Source: Desulfuromonadaceae bacterium UBA2294
Lineage (GTDB): Bacteria; Desulfobacterota; Desulfuromonadia; Desulfuromonadales; UBA2294
Length of the DNA: 16,907 nucleotides
NCBI GenBank assembly: GCA_002345625.1
Contig: DDWE01000114.1
Coordinates: 1 to 16,907, forward strand
Direction of reading: 5' to 3'
Below, piece by piece: positions 1-5,675 of this stretch (the first letter of the stretch is position 1; every line of letters begins with the position of its first letter). Below the pieces are notes generated by a model. The model saw nothing but the letters and a program-made list of their open reading frames with translations, did not search any database and was not told the origin of the DNA. Both the position numbers and the translations under genes were made by a program.

Positions 1-153
1 CCCAACCGTTGCCTCTTATGACCCTGCGTGACCGCGTCGAAAGGTCGCAAAAGCATCCGGTGCTTGATACCGCGACCGGAACACTTGGCAGTGTTGATCA
101 TTGCATCCCGATCCGTTACGGAAAGTGCCGACCGCCAGGTCAAGCGCTTTTCT

Positions 154-190
154 GCCTACTCTTTTGTCGCATGACACAAAAGAGTAAGGC
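154..190. repeat. Strong inverted repeat (hairpin), probably part of a dispersed repeat
   Basis: TACTCTTTTGT (157-167) and ACAAAAGAGTA (176-186) are perfect inverted arms of 11 bp around an 8-nt loop. GCC (154-156) pairs with GGC (188-190) across one bulged A. A GC-rich link and a second hairpin follow about 60 bases later. The pairing is seen directly. Membership of a genome-wide repeat family is inferred from resemblance to hairpin pairs I recall in related genomes and needs a genome search. Confidence 0.6.
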
Positions 191-250
191 GGCGGCGGGG
201 GCCGCGCTTGTCTCGGCGTAGCCCTGGCGAAGACGGGCACCCCCGGGTTT

Positions 251-274
251 TGCTTTTGGTTGCAAGCAAAAGCA
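251..274. repeat. Second hairpin of the 5' repeat region
   Basis: TGCTTTTG (251-258) and CAAAAGCA (267-274) form a perfect 8-bp stem with an 8-nt loop. It shares the AT-core, GC-flank design of the hairpin at 154-190, and the two probably form one composite repeat unit of roughly 120 bases. Confidence 0.5.
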
Positions 275-369
275 GGCATCACTTTTGCGCCATTTTGAGG
301 TAATGTAGCGCCATACCATGACAATTCTTTTACAATCTTTTGACCTCCCGGTGACGACTCGGAAACGGG

Positions 370-395
370 CTTTGTGGTCTGATGACGTCACAAAG
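370..395. promoter_or_regulatory. Inverted repeat around a TGACGTCA palindrome, possible operator
   Basis: CTTTGTG (370-376) and CACAAAG (389-395) are perfect inverted arms separated by 12 nt. The perfect 8-bp palindrome TGACGTCA (383-390) overlaps the right arm. It lies 50-75 bases upstream of the VWA start codon, where an operator would be expected. The same palindrome occurs once more in the window, upstream of the cytochrome operon (4470-4477). Regulatory function is inference only. Confidence 0.25.
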
Positions 396-444
396 TCGGA
401 TGTGCCGGCTGTGTGAGCCCGCAACCTGGTCAAGGAGGAATGCC

Positions 445-1782
445 ATGAAAACAAACCGGAACCTGTTCTGTCTGCTGCTGAGCTGCGCCCTATTGCTTCT
501 GGCCGGCCCGGCGATTGCCAAGCCGCTGGTCGGCTGCGATCTGCAGCTTGATCGCACCGTGCTGCCTGCCGGTCAGATCGAAACGACGATTATTCGCATT
601 AATCTCGATGTCCCTGATGCCCCGCGCGAGACCGAGCGGCCGCCGGTCAATTTGACGCTGGTCCTCGACCGTTCCGGTTCCATGAGCGGTGATAAGATTG
701 AGAAAGCGCGTGAAGCTGCGATCACTGCCCTGCGCCGCCTCGGCACGCACGATCTCTTCTCTCTGGTGGTTTACGATCACAATGTCGAAACCCTGGTTCC
801 GCCGCAAAGTGCCGCCAATACGGAGTGGATTGAATCGCGTATTCGCGCGATCCGGCCGGGAGGTAATACCGCCCTTTATGGCGCAGTCAGTCAGGGGGCA
901 GCGGAGATCCGCAAGCACCTTGACGGCGCCTACGGGCACCGGGTGGTTCTGCTCTCTGATGGTCTGGCCAACGTTGGCCCGAGTTCCGCCGCCGATCTTG
1001 CCCGCCTCGGCGCCGCCCTGAACAAGGAGGGGATCTCGGTCACCACCATCGGTATCGGCAACGATTTCAACGAAGATTTGATGTCGCAGCTCGCCGAGCG
1101 TAGCGATGGCAACCACTACTTTGTCGAGGCGAGCCAGGATCTGCCGCGTATCTTTGCCGCCGAGCTTGGCGATGTCCTTAGTGTCGTTGCCCGCAAGGTG
1201 ATCATTGAGGTCGACTGCCCGCGTGGGGTGCGGCCACTGCGCATTATCGGCCGTGAAGGGCGTATTCGCGACAACAAGGTTGAAATTCACCTCAACCAGC
1301 TTTACGGTGGGCAGGAGAAATACGTGCTGGTCGAAGTTCAGGTCGATCCCGGCACTGCCGGCGATAAAAAAGATCTGGCGCATGCCCGCTGTTCTTACGA
1401 GAACGCCTTGACCCGCCGCAGTGAAAAGTCGGAAGCTACCATTCAGGTCGCTTTCTCGAAGCGTCAGGAAGAGGTTCGCGCCTCGGCCAGTCGCGAGGTG
1501 CAGGCAGCGGTGGTCGAGAACGAAATAGCTGTAGCCAAGGACAAGGCTCTCGATCTGTATAATGCCGGCCGGCCGGCCGAGGCAGTGGCCGAACTCAAGC
1601 GCAGCAGCGATGAGTTGAGCCAGAAGAATGAGGCACTTGGTTTCACTGATCTGGCTGAAAAAGCCCAGACGCTGGACGAGGACGCGAAAGTTTTCGCCGC
1701 CCCGGCGCCGATGCCGAGTTCAGCTAAAAAAGAGCTGCGGTCAGAGAGTTATAAGGTGCGCCAGCAACAGAAGGACTACTAA
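445..1782 (+). CDS. Secreted von Willebrand factor type A (VWA) domain protein
   Basis: A 445-residue exported protein. The ATG at 445 is chosen because AAGGAGG lies 6 nt upstream and the protein then opens with a clean signal peptide (Lys/Arg n-region, leucine-rich core, cleavage probably after AIA near residue 25). A longer in-frame start at 382 would add 21 residues ahead of the signal peptide. The VWA domain spans about residues 66-240 and has a complete metal-ion-dependent adhesion site: DRSGS at 75-79, a threonine in GGNTALYG (142) and Asp172 in LLSDG. The remaining roughly 200 residues contain a beta-rich segment and a Glu/Lys-rich helical tail with one TPR-like stretch (YNAGRPAEAVAEL). 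There is no C-terminal membrane anchor or sorting signal. The protein is probably periplasmic or extracellular and mediates metal-dependent protein binding. Partner unknown. It stands alone in front of a repeat element, so cotranscription with the kinase downstream is doubtful. Confidence 0.9.
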   Translation: MKTNRNLFCLLLSCALLLLAGPAIAKPLVGCDLQLDRTVLPAGQIETTIIRINLDVPDAPRETERPPVNLTLVLDRSGSMSGDKIEKAREAAITALRRLGTHDLFSLVVYDHNVETLVPPQSAANTEWIESRIRAIRPGGNTALYGAVSQGAAEIRKHLDGAYGHRVVLLSDGLANVGPSSAADLARLGAALNKEGISVTTIGIGNDFNEDLMSQLAERSDGNHYFVEASQDLPRIFAAELGDVLSVVARKVIIEVDCPRGVRPLRIIGREGRIRDNKVEIHLNQLYGGQEKYVLVEVQVDPGTAGDKKDLAHARCSYENALTRRSEKSEATIQVAFSKRQEEVRASASREVQAAVVENEIAVAKDKALDLYNAGRPAEAVAELKRSSDELSQKNEALGFTDLAEKAQTLDEDAKVFAAPAPMPSSAKKELRSESYKVRQQQKDY

Positions 1783-1797
1783 GCACTGAACGTGGTT

Positions 1798-1975
1798 ACC
1801 AAGGCACCAAGAAATACTGGTAAAGCATTCGACGCAGAGACGCTGAGGCGCAGAGAAAACGTTTATGGGGGCTGACACGACAGGACTTTACATGAATTTA
1901 CGGGTTTCTCCGCGCCTCAGCGTCTCTGCGTCCAGACAAAGTATTTAAGGTTTTTTTGGCCCCTAGTGCCTTGGT
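1798..1975. repeat. Nested palindromic repeat element (MITE- or REP-like)
   Basis: Two nested inverted repeats fill the gap between the VWA gene and the kinase. The inner arms, 1831-1858 and 1905-1932, match at 27 of 28 positions when one is reverse-complemented; the left arm begins GACGCAGAGACGCTGAGGCG. The outer arms, ACCAAGGCAC (1798-1807) and GTGCCTTGGT (1966-1975), are perfect over 10 bp. No transposase is encoded inside, so this is a non-autonomous element or a large structured repeat. A T-run (1951-1957) between the right arms could help transcription termination. An open frame on the - strand from 2498 into this element is spurious. Confidence 0.75.
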
Positions 1976-2014
1976 GGCAAATCGCTTGTGACTTTTGCAA
2001 ACATTGGATAGCGA

Positions 2015-3691
2015 ATGTATAACTACCGCCTGCTGATCGCCTGGTTGCTGTTGCTGGTCCCGACGCTGTTGCTCGGGATCGGCGCGCTGCGTCTGCTTGG
2101 CAGCGAGGAGGCGCGACGTAACGACAGTGTGCGGCAGGTGGCGCTGGAGCGGGTTCAGGCGATTGCGGACAACCTCGATCTCGGCATCGCCGAGGTGGAG
2201 GAGGGGCTGATGACGACCCTGCGTCAGTTCGGCGGGGTGGAGGTGGCGATTGCGCTCGATGACTGGAAGCGCGAAAACCCTCTGGTACGCAACGTCTTTG
2301 TCTGGGAGCGCGGCCGTGGGCTCCTCTTCCCCGACCCCGAGCGTCCGGCCAGTGATGAAGAGGCGCAGTTTGTGCGCCGCTATCTGCCACTGTTTGCCGG
2401 GCAGGCCGACTGGCAGGCGCCGGTGGCCGATCTGCCGGCGGCACCGGCGGCGGCAGACAACATCCTTGCCCAGCGTCAGGAGCTGCGTTCTTTAGCAAGG
2501 CAGGCTCCGGCGCCGGCAGCCGAGATGAGTAGCGCCAGTGTCAGTGGGATTGCCGACGTCAGTGCATCCCCCGGTGAGTCGGGCTGGTTAACCTGGTTTG
2601 CCGACAATCAGCTGCATCTGCTCGGCTGGTACCGGCCGGCCGGGAGCGCGCAGCGCATCGGCGTCGAGATCGAAATGATGGCTCTGCTCAGTCGCCTGCT
2701 GGCGGCGTTTCCGGCCGAAGCCTCTGGCGCCGGCACCAGCGCTCTTCTTGATGGCGCCGGCAGCGTGTTTCATCAGTCGGGACCGCTGATGATCACGCCC
2801 GAAACCCGTCCGTTTGCCTCGGCCATTATTCCCCGCCTGCCGCACTGGCAGGTCGTCGCCTACCCGTCCGCGGCCGCCGGCGGCGCGGCCAGCCGCTTTC
2901 TGCTCGTCACCTCACTGCTGGTCGGCACCTTTGTCGCCGCCATCCTGCTCGGTGGCACCCTGCTGCTGCGCCAGGCGTTTCGCGAACAGCGCGATGCCCG
3001 GCAAAAAACCTCGTTCGTCGCCAGCGTCTCCCATGAGCTGAAGACGCCGTTGACCACCATCCGCATGTACGCAGAACTCCTCGATGAAGGGCGGGTGGAG
3101 GCAGTCGATAAGCGTCAGCGCTACCTGCAGACCATTGTCCGTGAAAGTCAGCGGTTGACCCGTCTGGTCAACAACATCCTCGATTTCAGCCGCCTCGAAC
3201 AGGGCCGGCGGGAGTACGCCCGCGAAACCCTCGATCTGGTTCCGGTGCTGAACGATCTGCTCGACAGCCAGGCAGTGCGGGTTGCCGAGGCCGGTATGCA
3301 CCTGCGGCGGGAGATAGCGCCATCGACAGCGTCGTGGATCGGTGACCGTGACGCACTCGAACAGATCATCCTCAACCTGCTCGACAATGCTCTCAAATAC
3401 GCCTCCGGTGGCGGTGTGGTCAGGATCCGGCTGGATGGCGATACGACCATCTGGCGGCTGGCTGTCTGTGATTCAGGCCCCGGTATTCCAGTAGCGCAGC
3501 GGCAGAAGGTGTTCGAGAAATTTCATCGTATCGACGATTCCCTCACCGCCCGACAGCAGGGGGCTGGCCTCGGCCTGTCCATCGCCCGCCAGTTGGCAGA
3601 AGGGTTGGGTGGAGAGTTGTGCTGTCTGGAACAGCCGGGTGGAGGAGGGTGCTGTTTTGAGTTGATTCTGCCCATGGGGAGATTGTCATGA
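2015..3691 (+). CDS. Membrane sensor histidine kinase without HAMP domain
   Basis: A 558-residue two-component sensor. Transmembrane segment 1 is at about residues 5-28 and segment 2 at about 294-319, enclosing a periplasmic sensor region of roughly 260 residues that I do not recognise and that is rich in Ala/Pro in the middle. The DHp domain starts only about 12 residues after segment 2, so the usual HAMP linker is missing. The H-box is FVASVSHELKTPL with phospho-acceptor His340. The catalytic domain shows the N-box (LNLLDNALKYA, Asn454 and Asn458), G1 (DSGPGIP, 486-492), F-box (FEKF, 500-503) and G2 (GAGLGLSIARQ, 516-526). The ATG is chosen because it starts directly before segment 1; the ribosome-binding site is weak. 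The stop overlaps the next gene by ATGA, so kinase and regulator are co-translated and surely cognate. The signal is unknown. Confidence 0.93.
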   Translation: MYNYRLLIAWLLLLVPTLLLGIGALRLLGSEEARRNDSVRQVALERVQAIADNLDLGIAEVEEGLMTTLRQFGGVEVAIALDDWKRENPLVRNVFVWERGRGLLFPDPERPASDEEAQFVRRYLPLFAGQADWQAPVADLPAAPAAADNILAQRQELRSLARQAPAPAAEMSSASVSGIADVSASPGESGWLTWFADNQLHLLGWYRPAGSAQRIGVEIEMMALLSRLLAAFPAEASGAGTSALLDGAGSVFHQSGPLMITPETRPFASAIIPRLPHWQVVAYPSAAAGGAASRFLLVTSLLVGTFVAAILLGGTLLLRQAFREQRDARQKTSFVASVSHELKTPLTTIRMYAELLDEGRVEAVDKRQRYLQTIVRESQRLTRLVNNILDFSRLEQGRREYARETLDLVPVLNDLLDSQAVRVAEAGMHLRREIAPSTASWIGDRDALEQIILNLLDNALKYASGGGVVRIRLDGDTTIWRLAVCDSGPGIPVAQRQKVFEKFHRIDDSLTARQQGAGLGLSIARQLAEGLGGELCCLEQPGGGGCCFELILPMGRLS

Positions 3692-4380
3692 CAACACGGG
3701 TGCTGATTGCCGAAGATGATCCTAATCTGCGTCAGGGGCTGGTCGATCTGCTGGAAGGGGAAGGGTATGCCGTTGTCGCCACCGCTGACGGTGCCGCCGC
3801 TCTGGCTGCTTATGCCGCCGGGGGTGTCGATCTGATCCTGCTCGATGTCATGATGCCCGAATGCAGCGGTTACGATGTGTGTCGCGAAATCCGCAAGCAT
3901 GATGTGCGGACGCCGATCATCATGCTCACTGCCAAGGGGGAGGAGGTCGACAAGGTCGTCGGCCTGCAACTTGGCGCTGACGATTATGTGACCAAGCCCT
4001 TTGGGTTGCACGAACTGCGGGCGCGTATTTCCGCTGTGCTGCGTCGCTCCCAGCCGGTGCCATCCCCGGTTCCGGCGCTGCCGGAGGTCTTCACCCTCGG
4101 TACGGCCAGCATCAGCCGACGCAGTTACGAGCTGACGCGTGGCGGCGGGGTTTATCCGTTGACCGCCCGGGAGCTGAAGCTGCTGGAGATTTTTCAGACT
4201 CGCCGCGGCGAAGTTTTGTCGCGTAACGACCTGCTCAATGCCGCCTGGGGGGTCGACTACTGCGGCACCACCCGCACTCTTGACCAGCATATAGCCCAGT
4301 TGCGCAAGAAGATCGAAACCGATCCGGCTGTTCCGCAGGTTATTCTCACCGTGCACGGCGTCGGATATCGCTGTCCCTGA
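3688..4380 (+). CDS. OmpR/PhoB-family response regulator
   Basis: A 230-residue DNA-binding regulator. The receiver domain (about 3-118) has the acidic pair Asp10/Asp11, phospho-acceptor Asp53 in LLDVMMPE, Thr81 and Lys103 in TKPFG. The winged-helix domain (about 133-230) shows the typical TARELKLLEIF start, the recognition-helix region TLDQHIAQLRKKIE and the C-terminal VHGVGYRC hairpin. It overlaps the kinase gene by 4 nt. It is transcribed towards the decaheme cytochrome operon 249 bp downstream, so control of that operon is a reasonable guess but not proven by the sequence. All key residues are intact. Confidence 0.95.
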   Translation: MTTRVLIAEDDPNLRQGLVDLLEGEGYAVVATADGAAALAAYAAGGVDLILLDVMMPECSGYDVCREIRKHDVRTPIIMLTAKGEEVDKVVGLQLGADDYVTKPFGLHELRARISAVLRRSQPVPSPVPALPEVFTLGTASISRRSYELTRGGGVYPLTARELKLLEIFQTRRGEVLSRNDLLNAAWGVDYCGTTRTLDQHIAQLRKKIETDPAVPQVILTVHGVGYRCP

Positions 4381-4629
4381 TCTCTGTCTTCTGCCCATCT
4401 TCGGGTCCGTAATTCCACCGGAACAGGCCGTCAATGGCCGTATGAGCGATAGCGCCGTTTCCCCTGTTTTGACGTCAATTCATCTAGGACACCGATATCG
4501 TTAATGTTTTTATCTTAATGTGCTGCGACGGCCTAATTTTCATGATTCTTGCATGTAAGCTCAAAGTTCAACCGTTTTTCAAGTATGTAGTTTATGCAAT
4601 ATTTCCCTCATTAATCAGGAGGTTGTGCC
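4381..4629 (+). promoter_or_regulatory. Leader/promoter region of the electron-transfer operon
   Basis: This 249-nt gene-free gap lies between the response regulator and the cytochrome. It becomes strikingly AT-rich from about 4480 onward, as expected for a promoter region. It holds the palindrome TTGACGTCAA (4469-4478), whose 8-bp core TGACGTCA also occurs upstream of the VWA gene (383-390). No strong rho-independent terminator follows the regulator gene, so read-through from the two-component operon is possible. I could not identify an unambiguous sigma-70 or sigma-54 promoter. Confidence 0.4.
4617..4622 (+). promoter_or_regulatory. Shine-Dalgarno AGGAGG that fixes a TTG start
   Basis: A perfect AGGAGG lies 7 nt before the TTG at 4630. 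An in-frame stop at 4612 leaves no other upstream start, and the lipoprotein signal peptide begins right at this TTG. Confidence 0.75.
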
Positions 4630-5616
4630 TTGAGATGGAGCATTTTTTTGTTGACGGGCGTCGTGGTTCTGGTCGCCTGTTCCCCGAGCCTGCGCAAAGA
4701 CAAGCCGGTCCAACCCATTCGTGACTACGAGCGCATGATCGTTGGTCGGCTCGATGCCGATTACGTCGGTAATGACCAGTGTCTGGCCAAATGCCATGCC
4801 CACGACAAGAAGAAAACCGATTTTGACAACTCAGTGCATGGTGAGCAGATTGATGCGGATAGTGGCTTACCTCTGGTCAATTGCGAGTCGTGCCACGGGC
4901 CGGGAAGCCTGGCGGTGGCCGCCTTCAGAATCAGGGAAGACGGCCAGCCAATGTGCCAGTACGATAAACTCATCGACTTGGATGAACTGCCGGCTCAGGC
5001 TCAGAGCCTGACCTGCCTCAAGTGTCATTCGGCCAACTCTTCGGCCAACCTGGCCCTGTGGGGTAGCAGCACGCATGCAACCAGTGAAGTCAGCTGCTTC
5101 AACTGCCATAAGTTGCACACGGGTGTGCAACAGAAACTCGACCGGCACGACATGGCCGAGACCTGCTACTCCTGCCATCCCAATATCCGCAGCCAGTTTT
5201 CCCAGTCGTCGCACCACCCGGTCAATGAGCATAAGATGGACTGCAGCGCCTGTCACGATCCGCACGGCACCATGAACAACAGTCTGTTGCGCGAAGCGAC
5301 GATCAAGGCGACCTGCACCCGATGTCACATGGAGTATCAGGGGCCGTTTGTCTACGAACATGCCGATGTCACCGAGGATTGCACCAACTGCCACAATCCG
5401 CACGGTTCGCCGAACAATCCGCTGCTCAACCAGGGGATGCCGTTTTTATGTCTGCAGTGCCATGCCGGACATAGTGCGGGCACTTACTCAGCTCGGGGTA
5501 CGCTTTCAACGACGTCAATGAAGCAGGTGTTTTTCAACCGTTGCACTGATTGCCATGCGGCGATTCACGGCACCGATGTTCCGTCGCCACACGGCCGCGG
5601 GACGTTCATCCGCTGA
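4630..5616 (+). CDS. Decaheme c-type cytochrome lipoprotein, MtrA/DmsE family
   Basis: A 328-residue exported multiheme cytochrome, close in length to MtrA (about 333). It has exactly ten CXXCH motifs, at residues 51, 85, 129, 156, 179, 205, 229, 251, 274 and 305. Several continue as CHxPHG (CSACHDPHG, CTNCHNPHG), a hallmark of MtrA/DmsE-type cytochromes. The N-terminus is a lipoprotein signal with lipobox LVAC (Cys17) followed by Ser, which suggests outer-membrane sorting. The start is TTG, supported by AGGAGG 7 nt upstream. In this family the cytochrome sits inside an outer-membrane barrel and passes electrons from the periplasm to the outside, or the reverse. The barrel gene follows after 59 nt. 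The family and heme count are clear. Electron direction and terminal acceptor (metal oxide, electrode, partner cell, other) cannot be read from the sequence. OmcA/MtrC-type surface cytochromes are absent nearby. Confidence 0.93.
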   Translation: MRWSIFLLTGVVVLVACSPSLRKDKPVQPIRDYERMIVGRLDADYVGNDQCLAKCHAHDKKKTDFDNSVHGEQIDADSGLPLVNCESCHGPGSLAVAAFRIREDGQPMCQYDKLIDLDELPAQAQSLTCLKCHSANSSANLALWGSSTHATSEVSCFNCHKLHTGVQQKLDRHDMAETCYSCHPNIRSQFSQSSHHPVNEHKMDCSACHDPHGTMNNSLLREATIKATCTRCHMEYQGPFVYEHADVTEDCTNCHNPHGSPNNPLLNQGMPFLCLQCHAGHSAGTYSARGTLSTTSMKQVFFNRCTDCHAAIHGTDVPSPHGRGTFIR

Positions 5617-5664
5617 GATGTGCTGACCTTTAATTTAGAAGTGCTTTGCTCTCTTTCGGTTTTC

Positions 5665-5670
5665 AGGAGG
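5665..5670 (+). promoter_or_regulatory. Shine-Dalgarno AGGAGG that fixes a GTG start
   Basis: AGGAGG lies 5 nt before GTG 5676. It argues against the upstream in-frame TTG at 5646 and is rather distant (11 nt) for the TTG at 5682. Confidence 0.65.
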
Positions 5671-5675
5671 TCTTC

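Larger units (their letters stand above)
1..444. other. Gene-free stretch with hairpins upstream of the VWA gene
   Basis: I see no convincing gene here. Short open frames exist on both strands, but they run across strong inverted repeats and have low-complexity proline/arginine-rich translations, which is typical of structured non-coding repeats. The stretch holds a small hairpin (AACACT, loop tggc, AGTGTT, 80-95), two stronger ones (listed separately) and an inverted repeat CTTTGTG-N12-CACAAAG at 370-395. The promoter of the downstream VWA gene should lie in the last 130 bases, but I could not pick a convincing -35/-10 pair. Confidence 0.6.

Noticed and set aside
490..1383. A 297-codon - strand open frame opposite the VWA gene
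   Set aside because: The + strand has a ribosome-binding site, signal peptide and MIDAS motif; the antisense frame has none of these.
1917..2498. A 193-codon - strand frame covering the inverted repeat and the kinase 5' end
   Set aside because: Its translation is Pro/Ala/Arg-rich low complexity, and it runs through the palindromic repeat.
445..4380. A dedicated sortase system (VWA target, kinase, regulator)
   Set aside because: No sortase gene is present, and the VWA protein has no C-terminal sorting motif or membrane segment; the order alone is not enough.
3523..4434. A 303-codon - strand open frame opposite the response regulator
   Set aside because: It is a shadow of the kinase 3' end and of a regulator with every family residue intact.
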